This document shows positions 10,600-21,879 of a DNA stretch of 64,000 nt, piece by piece (position 1 is the stretch's first letter; each line of letters opens with the position of its first letter). The stretch comes from Psococerastis gibbosa. Taxonomy: Eukaryota; Arthropoda; Insecta; Psocodea; Psocidae. The DNA is taken from contig OZ020485.1 in NCBI GenBank assembly GCA_963971405.1, forward strand, positions 48,791,469 to 48,855,468, in the 5' to 3' direction. Position numbers and translations under genes: made by a program. A model generated the notes under the pieces. That model was not told the origin of the DNA, did not search any database, and saw only the letters and a list, made by a program, of their open reading frames with translations.

Positions 10600-10980
10600 A
10601 TACAAACAATTTAATGAATGTATCCGATTGACCTCTTCAGTCGCCTCTGTAGATTAGTACCGTTACGACACGTCTCTGATCGCATGGCTTGTAGAGACTC
10701 GCACAAGTACAAGCACGCTACCATCTCGCCATCGAAGTCGATGACTTGTGGAGAGCCAGTAGAATCCGGGCTGATAGGCTGTGGTCGATATGAAAGTGAA
10801 CTTACAAACGTTCCGTCAACAGCTGCGGTTGACATATTCAGCGGCGCTGCGTAAACCTTCGAAGGTTGTACCTCGGTGGCTCCGTAGCGAGTCTACACAG
10901 TGGCAGTTGTTGACGGAAAGTTTGGAAATTCACATTCATATCAACCACGGTCCATTAGCCCGGATTCTATTGGCTCTTCA
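10600..10980. repeat. R-C copy joined to a foldback repeat
   Basis: 10600-10745 is R-C ('GCATACAAACAATTTAATGA ... GCCATCGAAGTCGAT'). It runs into an imperfect inverted repeat: 'GAGCCAGTAGAATCCGGGCT' (about 10752) pairs with 'AGCCCGGATTCTATTGGCTC' (about 10957), and 'TTCCGTCAACAGCTGC' pairs with 'GCAGTTGTTGACGGAA'. The arms are about 75 bp, roughly 80% complementary, around a 75-bp centre. The short frames on either strand are by-products of the palindrome. Confidence 0.6.
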
Positions 10981-11084
10981 TATGGCTCCGGCCGTGAAAG
11001 TATTTGCAGTTACATAGCATTATTGCTGTTAAATATTTCACATCCCTATGAAGACATTTTCCTGAGAATTTTGATGTAATAATG

Positions 11085-11990
11085 TGTGCCTCTTTCTAAC
11101 AGCGATTCGCCACAAATTATCGATATTACTGCTAAAAACGGTTACTGAGGGAGTCCCGAGCAAGCACTTCGAAAACTGTGGCCAATCGGTGAAATAGTGA
11201 CGGCCACATACCATACAGCAGGCCCGTAACCAGGGGGGTTGGGGGGTTGCAGGTCCCCCCCTCCCGTCCGAAATTTATTGACTTTACACTAGATAGAATC
11301 GAACTTCCCAGACGTGCTGCATTTCGCTAACATTATATTGTGCTATAGGATCGCTGCCCTCCCTGAAATATTATCCCATAGGGGAGTATTTCCCCCGGGG
11401 ATCCGCAGGCTGATGGAAGTTTAAGTTAAAATCTTATTCCTGCATTAACGATGACAATATACGTTCAAAAAAAGTCTCAAATTCTGGCGGGAATTTGAAA
11501 TGGAACCCAACAATTCAAAAATAATTGAAGGAAAAGATCATCAGAGTCATTTGTCTCATTAAAGATTATTAAACATGTTATTACAGTCTTTTAGAGTTAG
11601 GTTAGCGTTAGACACCTAACTGTCTCTTTTTACCTTCGGTTCTTGGCCTTTAGAGCTTATAGGGTTCCACCCGATCATTTTAAACATTTTGCGGGCCCGC
11701 GAAAGAAAAAGTTTGAGAACCACTGATGTAGGCCTAAGCAGGACTTCACCAAATACATTTGAAAATAAGTAAAAGGTAACCTTATAATGTGATTTATAAA
11801 TTGAAAGTGGCGATAAAGAAGCGACGCAGTAGCTAAGCTGATTATCTCACTTTCACTGATGAAATTTCAAACGGAGTTTCACGTAGAAGCCTTGTAAGAG
11901 CCCGATATATTGTATTATGCGGGAGTACAATAAAATTATGGCCATTTGGTAGGGTAGGTTGCGTACAGTTGCCCTGGACAGGGTTCGAGC
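11085..11990. other. Repeat fragments, no gene
   Basis: 'CTCTTTCTAACAGCGATTCG' at 11091 resembles the repeat at 2556. A G/C-rich patch 'CCAGGGGGGTTGGGGGGTTG' lies at 11230. The rest is AT-rich with no coding signal. Confidence 0.4.
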
Positions 11991-12256
11991 CAGTGGCGTA
12001 GCCAGGGGGGGGGGGGTCAGCGGGGTCCGGACCCCCCTCAAATTTCATTTTTTTTAGATATTTATATAAAAAAAATCGACGGGGAGACTCCGGTCCCCCT
12101 TTTTCCAGTTTTGTTAATAAAGTTATCGTCTGCAAAATCAAAATTTTTTGCCGTCAAATTATTTCAGGCCACCATCTTTAAAAAAAAAAAAACAATTGTA
12201 AGCGGGCAAACATTATAAAAACTGGACCTCCCAAAAAAAATCTGACTACACCACTG
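11991..12256. mobile_element. Poly-G TIR element, 266-bp copy
   Basis: Left CAGTGGCGTAGCCA then G12. The right end CTGACTACACCACTG is its diverged inverse. The inside shares 'TTTTGTTAATAAAGTTATCG' and 'CAGGTCCGGACCCCCC'-like sequence with the 664-bp element at 6677. It is an internally deleted relative without coding capacity. Confidence 0.7.
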
Positions 12257-12727
12257 GTTTGACCCTCTCTCACTTTTTCTTTTTCTTTTTCTTTATTATT
12301 TCTTTTTTAATTAAATCACTCCGGGTGTCTATAGTATTACGACTAGGCCTAAGTTTCAAGGGCATGCGAACTACACACATGAAACATTTATTTAAAAAAA
12401 AAACACCCAGTGTTTCATTTCTTCCATTTCGTCTTGAGACTTATCTTTCTTCTTCTTTGAATGCCTCCTCTATCGAACATTGGGGACCATAATGGTAATT
12501 GTAAACACGTAGATACCATACATGAGACTCCCCAAAAGAAAGGCAAGGGTTTGTAGAGTATCGAATGACTGTATTGTATTACAGTGGTTTCCCGTTGCCT
12601 TCTGCATCCTTATGCCGTTGAATCTTCATTGAGTTCCGCCGCCTTCGTGGCCCAACCCCAGGACAAAACGTTCCATAAAAGTGATTGCTTATTTAGTAGC
12701 AGCAACAATAGGCCCCGTCACATAACT

Positions 12728-12825
12728 CAAAACGTGTAAATCCGTTGAAATCTCGGAATCGAAAATTTCGACCATCACAAAGCTTTCCTTATACTACGTA
12801 TAAATTGGAAAGCAATAATGAGGTA
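12728..12825 (-). repeat. Repeat R-A terminal fragment
   Basis: 'AAAACGTGTAAATCCGTTGA', 'AATCGAAAATTTCGACCATC' and 'CAAAGCTTTCCTTATACTAC' match the terminal part of R-A (60900-61490). It lies just downstream of gene A's stop codon, so it could fall in that gene's 3' untranslated region. No unambiguous AATAAA signal was found for gene A. Confidence 0.6.
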
Positions 12826-12988
12826 CCGTAACATCGTAGGCTATAAAGCCTGAGTCATAAAGTTAACAAATTCATTGACCGAATAAAAAGCGTTTTCCGT
12901 TAAGAGTGTTTTTTATAGGTATGCAACGAGGTAATAAAAATAATTAAAACTACTACTACATAAGCATTATATTATATTGTAGTATTAT

Positions 12989-13297
12989 TTAGATAATAAT
13001 GTTAATTAATCGGAGTTCCTCTGCTTTCCTTGCAGCAGAGCTCTTTTGATGTCCAATAATGATTAAAATCGTAAGAAGCAACGTCAATATGAACAACATT
13101 ATGATTGGCAAGCAGCGAAAAGTCATCAGCAATAAGACTTGAATCACCAGATCTTGCGAAATTTCGGCGCGCTGCTCCATCCAAAACATTGGCACCAGAG
13201 TTCGGGGTACGTTTTTGTAAAAGTCGAAATTGTTGTGAGGCTCCAAAAGAAGGTTGACTTGGATTCCTCCGCGGACACGGAGTGGGGCACCAGTTTC
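12989..13297 (-). CDS. Gene A exon 5
   Basis: 103 codons including the TAA stop. Acceptor ATTTCTAG. Reads ETGAPLRVRGGIQVNLLLEP, then YKNVPRTLVPMFWMEQRAEI, a hydrophobic anchor (about 25 residues) and a short cytoplasmic tail ending EELRLINIII. The acidic dileucine-type signal is absent from the paralogue's tail. Confidence 0.9.
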   Translation of the reverse strand, partial: ETGAPLRVRGGIQVNLLLEPHNNFDFYKNVPRTLVPMFWMEQRAEISQDLVIQVLLLMTFRCLPIIMLFILTLLLTILIIIGHQKSSAARKAEELRLINIII

Positions 13298-16200
13298 CTA
13301 GAAATATAATTGGTTAGTTTGGAGGGAGATTTGGAACAACATCTGTGAAGAGTAATAAACAAACAAAAACTTGGTGTTTCATTAAAACCTGTTTTATATG
13401 TTTAGAATTAGTGCCTAGAATCATGGCCTATTAGGGTACCTGCAGAAGAAAGCTCCAAAATGCATGCCCACGCGTTCCCTATCATCTAGGGCCCAGTAGG
13501 CTACACACGAACGAATTTTGTAATTTTTGAAGGACTTTTTATGGACACAGGCCTACTTATAGTGGCCCACAGGTCCCTTGACCAATGCGAACGTTGGCTC
13601 GTGCAAGTTGTAGAAAACTACTTCATGCATCATATAATAGGAAATATAAGGTTTTTGGTACCTGTACCTTGATTCTTTCATAAAAACCAAAAAAAAACAG
13701 AGGGGACTAAAATTTCGGGTAATCTGGGATTTTTGGAAATACTAAAAAGCCGAAAAGTAAAAAAAACCAGTTAGGCTATATGATTCACGAAGTAGCTAGT
13801 CTTCTACAACTTGAATGTGCCAAAATTTTAATAGCTTGATAAGTTAGGGTAATGAAATAAAAAATAAGAAGTATTTAATTTTGCGGTGCCAATTTTCTAG
13901 GCATAAAATCTACTTATAAGTCTTACCGGTTCAAGAGCAAGTCGAAACTCATGCCGAGACTTGTTAGGTGACAGTCCGTCGATATGCTTCAAGTAGCTAG
14001 GATCCGCCAAGTAAAAATGTGGGAATGAGATAAAGACAGGGGCGCCGTCTCGACAGGTGGAAATGTTGCGCGTTCCTGATGGGAGGCAGACATCCTTGTT
14101 TACACAGAAGCACGAGTTTTCGGGGGCAACTGTCCTGTTGCCAAAGGTTGTTGGATCGCCGATGTACTGTCGACCACTAAGGCCTTTAACTGCCACTGTA
14201 TGGCTGAACTTGAAAGTAAGAGTGCTGAAATTAATGAAAAGTCATTTAAATCCTCTATTTTTTAGGGTACCTTTTCCCTAATGCACTTTAAACCTTTGTA
14301 TAGGCCAAGTCCTCCAGGTATTTTCATTTCTACTTTTTTTTTCTAGGTAATTTCATTTCTACAAACCCGGCCACTTTCTGAATCAGTCGTGAAATGTGGC
14401 AAGTGCTGACCAAATAATTTCTAGGATTACGTACCATTTTTAAGTTTTTATTTTATTTCATTTTATTTTATTAGGTAAATATTTCTTTTGTATCAAATCA
14501 AACATTAAATACATAGGCATTAATATGCATAACAATGTCCTGAATGACTTTTTATGAAACTTTTTATGGCCTATACTTGTACTAGTATAGTATATACAGT
14601 ATAGTGACCCATTGGTCCCTTGTCCTATATTTATGTAGGTTACCAATGACGCCATGGATTTCGGACATATTTGTATTATTTTCGTAAGCATTTTTGGCCA
14701 TTGGCAAACTAGTATATGCATATACGTCCTCTGTTGAAATAATGGTCTCTATGATCTGTGGTGTATAATTGTCATGTGTTGTGATTGCCCTGACTCTGTG
14801 GTCATTCCGGTTTTGGCGGTTGACGGTTGGCGGTTTTGTTCTTCCATAATAAAATGGCGTTGCCTAAGCGTTGGCATTTTTACAGACTTTTATTATATTA
14901 CCTGAATTAAATAAATTAAAGTAAATTCGTGTCGGGGTGGTACTACCCGTGGTACAGGAGTTTTCAGGTTGCATCAACAGCCTCCTGTTTAACCTATCGA
15001 CAGTCAAGGAAGACTGCCGGGACCGCCGGCTTTACATGCCTTCCGAAGCATGGTAGTCAGAAGATAAATAATTGTACCACTAGAAAATTTTGGCATTCGG
15101 GTGGGACTCGAACCAGTCACCTTCTGGATGATAGTCCGAGTCGTTACCTCTACGCCATTCTGACTACACCTGAATTAAATACTAGACTTATACGTTCGAA
15201 CATCCTCGAAGTCAACCTACACCGGCTACCAGCGATAATGGACAAGCTGATATTAAGTTTACCGTTGACGCAATTTATATCAGGTGAAATAAATAAGGAA
15301 GGAGGGTGGTACTAGCAAGAGCAAATCCATCGGAAAATGTAAAAGTTTTAAGTACGTTTAAAAGGTAATTTATTTTGATGAAAAGTTTTCACCCCCCGAA
15401 AGGTTGTTGGTTCGAGTCCTACACTTCCTACATTTTCTGGCCATGCTTCAGAGGGCATTTAAAGCAGGTGGTCCATAGTTGAGTATAAGAGAGGGCTTTA
15501 ATTATAGCCATAACTCCGCTAGGTTGGCTTAGAACAAAAAGTCCCCTGACCCCCCCCCCCCCCGTGGTTCCACCATTGGGCACTAGCCTAGTACCTACCT
15601 ACAGTATTACAATGTATTCTCTCAAGGGCCAGTCGCGAAACGCCCGTTGACATAAATGCTTAGAATTGTATAATTCAAAACCACAAAAATACTCTACGCC
15701 TGCAGAAAATCTACTTCATCTAGTAAAACAGTAGCAACCCGAATTGGCTTACCTACAGATATCAGTCAGGAATAAACTGAACTCTTCTCCCTGGGTCGGG
15801 GGGAAAATTTCTCCGGCTGAGCCTTTTACAGTGCCACAGGAACCTTCAAAGAACTTGGCCTGAGTTTGGTTATTCCATCGCACTGCGTTTCCTAAATCGG
15901 AGAGCCTCGTCATACCTGACAACAATAAAGTCATTGAAGTGGTTCAGACTTACGCCGAAAATCGATCAATAATAATATATAATGAACCGGTATAACTCAT
16001 ACCGTATGAGTGAACCCGTTCATGCCTTCCTATTTGTCAATTAGGATAGATACTGTAATAGTTACTTAGTAAATAATTTTCCTACGGTTAAATTTCAGAT
16101 GCCGCGAGTTTTCCTATCACAAAACACTGAATTACTTGTTGGGACGATTCCATAGCCAAGTATCTGCAGACCAATATATAGACTAACGCAACACAGTAAA

Positions 16201-19200
16201 AGTGGCAGGGTATGCTATACGCCATGTATTTGGTAATGAATTATCCATAATTTCTTAGATTTTTATTTATTTATTAAAAACCAACACGTTCGGTTTTGTC
16301 ACTCTGTTTATCACCTAAAACATACTTAAAGTAGTAGTAGTAGTAGTGTTCGTCGGGTTAATAACGACTTAGGCCTCATTTGGGCCCATAGAGCGACCCC
16401 GACTTGACTGTCCTATGCCAGCCCATAGGACAGTGGACCTCCTGATTATATTGGATTCCGAACCACTTGGGAAACACAGTGAAGTCACACGATTAGTTCG
16501 GAGGTGACCAGGACAAGTCCTACCATGTTTCCCTACCGGCACTGTGCACACGACCAAGTTATCTGCATCTTTGAACCTGCTCTGGTCCGCTGGATTCAAC
16601 TTGGTATGGCGGCTGGTTTTACTTAAAGTAACAATGCATCGATTGAAAGGTCCAGCCAGCAGAAAAAAAAATTTTTTTCATGCAAATTAAGTCTTTTTAA
16701 GATTTTTGCCCCCAGCAGAACCAAGCTACCAAGGGGCAAATGACCTAATGGATTTTGTTTACATTAATAACGACTACAATATATTGTATGTGAATTTAAA
16801 AGAAATCGTTGGAACTGTTTTTGAGGAATAATCCTTTTTAGCAATTTTTTGGGGTTTTTGGAGTGTAGCCCACCCAAAATTATAGTAGGCCTACCTACTA
16901 ATATACATAATATATACAGTGGAAGGGAGGATCTAACTCCATTCGTCGGTTGGCTTAGGCCTAGGCCTACCGTATTAATAGAACAAGAATTTGAGGAGCT
17001 TGGTTACAAGCGTGGCCAACTCCTTTTTTTCAAAATGGGGTTTTGATCCGACCTTGCAGAAAATTTTAATGTCCACCTGCACGTTGTAAAATAAAGTGAC
17101 AAAAGCAGCCAGAGTGCGCATCACAGAAGTGCTGAGAAGTCTAGGGTTAGCTATAAACTTAATGCAATATTCAACAGAAAATCCACTCTCCTGAAAAATT
17201 TAACAACTTGGAGTTGGCTATGTTTGTAAACAGCCTCGTCATTTATTATTTATTTATTAGGGCTCTATATTAGACAGGTATTGTCATCCGCCATGTTGTA
17301 TCCATTATAAGTCTTGTGTATAAACCAAGCATTGGGTGTTTACCTATTTATTTTTATAAATTTATATATTATATTGTTTATTTATTTTTAGTAAAAAAAA
17401 AAAAAACGTGCTACCAAGTAGGGAAGTTTGTAATAAAAAATTATTAAAACGTGTAGGCTATTAGTTTTTTTCAATATTTTTCAATCTTTTACTTTACTTA
17501 CAATACTTACCATATAGGAAATATGTGATACAACATGGCGGATGACAATACCCGGGTACATAGTGCCTTATTATTTATAGATGAATAAGGGTAGCTAATA
17601 TTAAAAATATAGGCTATTATCAATTTTATTATTATTAGCCTACCTGTTGAAACTTCCAAGTGACCATCATGCGTTGCAGACATATTTCTCTTGTAGAAAA
17701 ATCCAAATTTATCAGGCAATTTCGGTGAACTCTGAAGGAGCTTATCTAAAATATCTGTCACATTATGTCCAAGTGGCAACAATGAAGAATGCATCGCTGC
17801 CAACGTAGTAGCAGGCATGGCTAACAACGAAGATATATCCGGTGCTAGCAACGAGGCCAGATTATGTTGCCCTGGCAACGAAGAAACCACCATGTTTAGC
17901 AACGAAGACATATCCGGTGCTAGTAACGATGTCATATGTTGCCCTGGCAACGAAGAAACATTCTTCAGCGTGGATAACAACAAGAACATATGTTCTCGAA
18001 GCCATTCCTCCGCGATTCGTACGTCAGTACTGATATCAAGAAGAGTGTTTTGCATTCCTTTGAAAAGCCATTCCTCGGCAGTACTTGTAACAAAAAGGCC
18101 GGATGTTTCTTTCATTATAAAGTTAAGAATCGCTTGTTCCACTCTTTCCTTATGTTGGGATGTGCGAGCTGCCACCTAGAAATATACCTAATTAAATAAG
18201 CTGAAGCTACCAATGTATGGTAAAGCATATAGGGTGTCATCGGGTTAATTACTGTAAGAGTGGGCCGATATGCCCAAAATTCGCCAAATGGAAAATAAAG
18301 ACAATTTTCATTCTTTCTTACATAAGAAATTTCTTATTAGCAAAGCCGACGAATATGAATACAATGCAAGAAGTTCAGGTTTGTGCTGAGTGTTTTGTAA
18401 AGCCTAGAACCAATAAAAATTATTTCTTCTTGCCTAAATTAAAATAACTCTTACCTGCTGTCATATGCTACGTTCATTTTAGTTTAGGCATATATTATAT
18501 TACTGTATATCAAACGTAGTATATGGTATTGATACTGCTTTTGTTGGTCGATGCAATATGGTATATAGGTACTCCCCGTATTTAGACGCCCTATACCGTA
18601 TGCTTTTATGAAAAATCTTGATCGTTGAAATTATTGAAGTTGCCAGCATCGGTACAATTTGGTAGAGAAATAGAATTATGAAACGAAAGGCTGGGGTTAG
18701 AAACAAGGCCGAAGCCAGAGGGGGTGCAGGGGGTCCGGACCAAGCAAGCGCCGACCGGGCAATCGTAACGCCCACCTGTATGAATACTTACTATATTAAC
18801 AACGTCAAAATTAGTAATTTCAGAATCCAAAGGAACCGAACGCTCAGGCACATAAATCCATTTCCTCGTCTGATTATACGACACCGTGCTCCCATCCTGG
18901 CTCCACACGACGTTCACCCGTTCATGTTCTTCACGGAATACGAATGGCCCGACTTCTTCCACAGCCAGCTTCACGTTACAGTTCGTCCGCGCGAATTGTA
19001 CAGCGTTCGTCACGTTGAACATGTACACGTCCATGTAAACAGGCACAGGAGTTTTTTGCCACATTGTGAACGCCTTCGAGCCTGGCCGTAGGGCTAGGAA
19101 GTAGGTTAGGACCTTCGGGAATGTTATAATAGGTACGAGAAGCATCACAAAAAAAAATACGGATCCTGTAAGAAGGCATATTCTGAAGAATATACTGCGG

Positions 19201-19217
19201 GAGATGACTGGTTTCAT
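12989..19217 (-). CDS. CD36/LIMP-2 family scavenger receptor, gene A
   Basis: Five coding exons: 19217-18792, 18175-17644, 15915-15753, 14224-13927, 13297-12989. All have GT/AG borders and phases 0,1,2,0, and they join to 1728 nt (575 residues). The family comprises two-pass membrane glycoproteins that bind or transport lipids and other ligands. Seen here: a hydrophobic anchor at about residues 9-34, the hallmark VEEVGPFVFRE (about 87-97), six ectodomain cysteines in exons 3-4, SFPHFYLADPSYL, a second anchor near the C-terminus and the tail EELRLINIII. EELRLI fits the [DE]xxxL[LI] lysosomal sorting motif known from LIMP-2, so a lysosomal location is inferred. Unusual: exon 2 has 88 codons more than the paralogue. 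Met 19217 is chosen because it aligns with gene B's start; in-frame Met codons at 19241 and 19271 are possible alternatives. Confidence 0.9.
13298..13926 (-). other. Gene A intron 4
   Basis: 629 bp, half of it occupied by a partial R-D repeat (13590-13908) whose edge is only about 18 bp from the exon 4 donor. The rest is featureless. Confidence 0.65.
13590..13908. repeat. R-D partial palindrome
   Basis: 'TTGTAGAAAACTACTTCATG' near 13608 pairs with 'GAAGTAGCTAGTCTTCTACA' near 13789, around a centre that includes 'GGGATTTTTGGAAATAC'. The right end 'GTGCCAATTTTCTAGGC' matches the R-D terminus at 6156 and 32560. The left arm is truncated. Confidence 0.6.
13927..14224 (-). CDS. Gene A exon 4
   Basis: 298 nt. 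Completes the split Ser codon and encodes TLTFKF, GLSGRQYIGDP, the cysteine cluster CFCVNKDVC, CRDGAPVFISFPHFYLADPS and DGLSPN, ending LALEP before donor GTAAGA. These are core family blocks, including the four remaining conserved cysteines. Confidence 0.92.
14914..15167 (-). mobile_element. SINE-2 with 14-bp target duplication
   Basis: Flanked by perfect direct repeats ACCTGAATTAAATA (14900-14913 and 15168-15181). On the minus strand it reads 'GGCGTAGAGGTAACGACTCG', B box GGTTCGAGTCC, the central block 'CATGCTTCGGAAGGCATGTA' then AAGCCGGCGGTCCCGG, then 'AACAGGAGGCTGTTGATGCA' and 'GGGTAGTACCACCCCGACAC'. The tRNA-like head and B box mark it as Pol III-derived. A second copy is at 48503-48743 (+). 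Confidence 0.9.
15385..15540 (+). mobile_element. SINE-1, 5'-truncated
   Basis: Starts in the head just before B box GGTTCGAGTCC, runs through 'GGCCATGCTTCAGAGGGCAT' and ends 'CTCCGCTAGGTTGGCTTAG'. The A-box region is lost. Confidence 0.75.
15753..15915 (-). CDS. Gene A exon 3
   Basis: 163 nt, the same length as gene B exon 3. Encodes MTRLSDLGNAVRWNNQT, then the conserved GSAGEIFPP block and LTDIC. Carries two of the six conserved cysteines. Phases 1 in, 2 out. Donor GTAAGC. Confidence 0.9.
16260..16900 (-). repeat. R-A copy with nested R-B
   Basis: The outer sequence matches R-A: 'TTTATCACCTAAAACATACT' near 16308, then 'GAATTTAAAAGAAATCGTTG' near 16792 and 'GCAATTTTTTGGGGTTTTTG' near 16840. 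A minus-strand R-B copy (16346-16622) interrupts it ('GGACCTCCTGATTATATTGG', 'GGTGACCAGGACAAGTCC'). 'ACTTAAAGTA' flanks the insert on both sides (16324 and 16621), which suggests a target duplication. Confidence 0.65.
16993..17240. mobile_element. MITE with 30-bp TIRs, copy 2
   Basis: 248 bp, inverted relative to the copy at 8189-8435 and roughly 90% identical to it by eye. Flanked by ATTT on both sides (16989-16992, 17241-17244). Non-coding insertion in gene A intron 2. Confidence 0.75.
17644..18175 (-). CDS. Gene A exon 2 with 88-codon repeat insertion
   Basis: 532 nt. Starts after acceptor TTTCTAG with VAARTSQHKE and ends EVSTG, split by donor GTAGGC (phase 1). Between FKGM and PDKFGFFYKRNMSA the paralogue has 24 residues and this gene has 112. 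The extra part contains two units, VSSLPGQHMTSLLAPDMSSL and VSSLPGQHNLASLLAPDISS, 24-25 residues apart, then a fading third unit (AAMHSSLLPLGHNVT). A second AEEWLR follows AEEWLF. At DNA level the period is 75 bp (17826 and 17901). The frame stays open across the insertion, which argues that it is translated. Confidence 0.88.
18176..18791 (-). other. Gene A intron 1
   Basis: 616 bp. Contains a G-rich patch 'GAGGGGGTGCAGGGGGTCCG' at about 18718, probably a degraded poly-G element edge. Otherwise AT-rich and featureless. The open frames on the plus strand here are shadows. Confidence 0.7.
18792..19217 (-). CDS. Gene A exon 1
   Basis: 142 codons ending ...TNFDVVNI, followed by donor GTAAGT (18791-18786). 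Encodes the N-terminal anchor and the start of the ectodomain, with N-glycosylation sequons FNVT and YNQT. Phase 0 at the junction. Confidence 0.88.
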
Positions 19218-20919
19218 GATATCATGACAGTGTGGTGACATAGTGAACTGTTTTGGAACAACCCTCCGCACTTACTGGTTATTGTAATCGGGATTAATTG
19301 TTGTTTAGGCTGTTGTGGTTGTGATAAAAATTGACCTTTGAGGCTCTGACCAGCAGTCATGAATATTTACATGGCAATCTTGCATATAGCCTACCTCAGG
19401 GGCGCCCCGCTAAGCAAGGATCAAGGTCAGTTGCCCCACCCCCTTCACCTACCTAGCGCTGTCCTAGAATAATATACTCAACCGATGATGCTCCATCAAC
19501 GCGGCTATACCGCACAGAATTAATTTTGTTGGCATGCTTCTTTGACTGCTGAAGGTATCAGGATTGACACTCTATATATATATATATATTTTTTAAATAC
19601 CCGTGTAATATAATATTATCGACACAATATTAGCATAATATTGAAATTTTACGTACCGTACTTAAGTATTGATTTGTCTATAGCTTTGCTTTCCTCTTTA
19701 CAAATTAATCATTTATTAGCTGTCAGGTTTATATTGCGGGCAATCCGTAATGGAAGGGACGTAACAACGGATATTTTCCAGGAGGGGCAAGACCAGGGAC
19801 GGATTCACCCCATTTTTGGAGGGAGGGGGTAGTTAGGGGTCAAAATAGAAGAAACATATGTACCTAGGTAGTATATAGTAGTAAGTAGTATATAGTAGTA
19901 ATAAGAGCGTAATAAATTAACTTACAATAGATTTACTAAATTTGGAGGGGCAGTTACCCCCCCCCCCCCGCCCCCCTTGTACATCACATTATTAGTGACG
20001 TAACTAAAACAGGGGGGTTGGTGGACTCCCCCGTGGGAATTTTCTGCAAAAATAGGCCCGAGTGGGAGCATTTTACCAGCAGTAAAATTAGAGAGTTTAC
20101 AGACCAAAACTTATTCAAGTCGCGCCGAAAGGCAGGGCCGGATTTTGTTTTGAAAAAAATTGGTGCAAAGTAGTGGGGGTAAGAAAAAAACAAGGGAAAA
20201 TATGTTGTCTAACAGGAGCAACCAAATTTTTCTTGCAAGTACTGTACTTTAAAGCTTAGTTTAAATTTTATAACAAAGCCACGTTTTATTTACGGTATTT
20301 TATGCTTATCGGGGGGATGGCAATTGGTTTCCAAGGGGGCAATGACATTGACATCACTATTCTACTTTAATATCGTTGGCAAGGTCCAAGATGAAAGGCC
20401 CTTCATTTGGCAGCAAAAGGAGATAAGTCCCATTCTGCCGTGCTAAGCTAAAACACCCTAACCCAGCCTATGTTCCGCTATTCGATCCAATAAATATGCG
20501 TATAAGAAAAATTGGAAAGTACAATGCCTAAATTCAGATTCAAGTCGTATCCTTCAATATAAATATTCCATATATTACATTGATAAAATAAATATTGAAT
20601 CGAATAAATATTAGTAGAAAGTGCAATCTGTGGGCCTACTATGGCGATTATTTTTAAACTTATGGTATTAAAAATGTAAACAAGATAATTTTACAATAGA
20701 AAGTGCTATTCAAAAGATAAGATAAGATACTGTTTATTTCAAAGGTATTCGAAGAATACATAGAAATCGTTGTGTACAATATAAATAATACAAAATAATC
20801 ACTATAGTCTACAAAATAATGAGGCACCGTGAAAATGGTTTTGTTTACATTTTTAACCCCAGGAATAAGTCAATACTAAACGGCATAGTAAAATTCCTGT
20901 TGAGACTTGTGGCCATTGG

Positions 20920-21260
20920 CGTAAATTCCCAAAATTTTTTTTTGGGGGCGGGGGGGGCCTTTAGGACCCCAAGCCTTTGATCCCCCGAAGAAAAATGAGC
21001 CCAAATTAGTGAGGTTTTACGCATATTATACCCTGGAGAAAGGGGGGCCCGGGGGTCTCCCTTGGAGAACAAAAATTGATGAAGAGGCCCAAATTAGGGA
21101 GGTTTTACGCACTTTGCAAGCAGCACAGTTGAGATTTTACCGACGAATAAACCTACCACTGAGGGGGGCCCGGGGGTCTCCCCCAAAGAAAAATTATGAA
21201 AAAAAGGCTAAGCCCCCTCAGGACCCCCCTATTTACGCCAATGCTAGTGGCTTCCCATAG
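20920..21260. repeat. G/C-rich repeat, internally duplicated
   Basis: 'GGGGGGCCCGGGGGTCTCCC' occurs at about 21043 and again at 21163, each followed by a similar stretch ending near 'AGGTTTTACGCA' or 'CCCCCCTATTTACGCC'. The edge motifs 'TTGGCGTAAATTCCC' (20937) and 'ATTTACGCCAATGC' (21230) form an inverted pair, so this is probably another TIR element with an internal duplication. Confidence 0.6.
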
Positions 21261-21879
21261 GCCTACTTCGATTTATTCATCACATGCTACTTACTAGTAC
21301 AATAGTAGGCCAATACCTTCTTTATTCATGTAGTTGAAATGGGCAACTTTCCTATAGAATTACCTGCTCTGATTGTGGGTTAATTCCCAATTATAGTGCT
21401 CATGATTAACTTATGGAGAATCCTCGCTCTGATTGGTTGAGGTAGAGCATTCTATCTCGCCATAAATAATTTTTCAATTTACACTCAGTTGATTATCTAC
21501 ACACAACTGCTAGGCATATTTCGACGTAAAATGAAATAAAATAAAAGTGATACGATATGCATTTGGGCGCTATTTTTGGGAATCGGCGCACAATCAGAGG
21601 AAGACAATTTGCCACACTGTTTTTTTTTTCAAAGTCCATTATTTGGATATAACCACCCATGTACTAATACTAATCTCGTACTAACTTAAATGAAGGGGCT
21701 AGATACAGTATAAAAATATCGTCTTTATTAACCTATATAATGGTAAACCTAGTTAGGTCTAGTTTATTAAAGCAATGCAATGGTTCAGGTTTAACTTAAC
21801 CGGGTGAGATTTCTTTGAAAATAAACCGCGGTACCGGATGTAACAAATAATAAAATAGCTGAAAAATGTGTTGAGGAAC

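Larger units (their letters stand above)
14225..15752 (-). other. Gene A intron 3
   Basis: 1528 bp, containing a complete SINE-2 with target duplications (14914-15167), a truncated SINE-1 (15385-15540) and a C14 run at about 15549. No other feature. Confidence 0.7.
15916..17643 (-). other. Gene A intron 2
   Basis: 1728 bp. Holds an R-A copy (16260-16900) interrupted by R-B (16346-16622) and the second copy of the 248-bp MITE (16993-17240). 17241-17643 is AT-rich with a poly-A run at 17392. Confidence 0.7.

Noticed and set aside
17817-18179. 120-residue plus-strand frame with NEDISGAS repeats
   Set aside because: Antisense shadow of gene A exon 2. The splice sites, paralogue alignment and family motifs are all on minus.
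18678-19091. 137-residue plus-strand frame
   Set aside because: Antisense to gene A exon 1.
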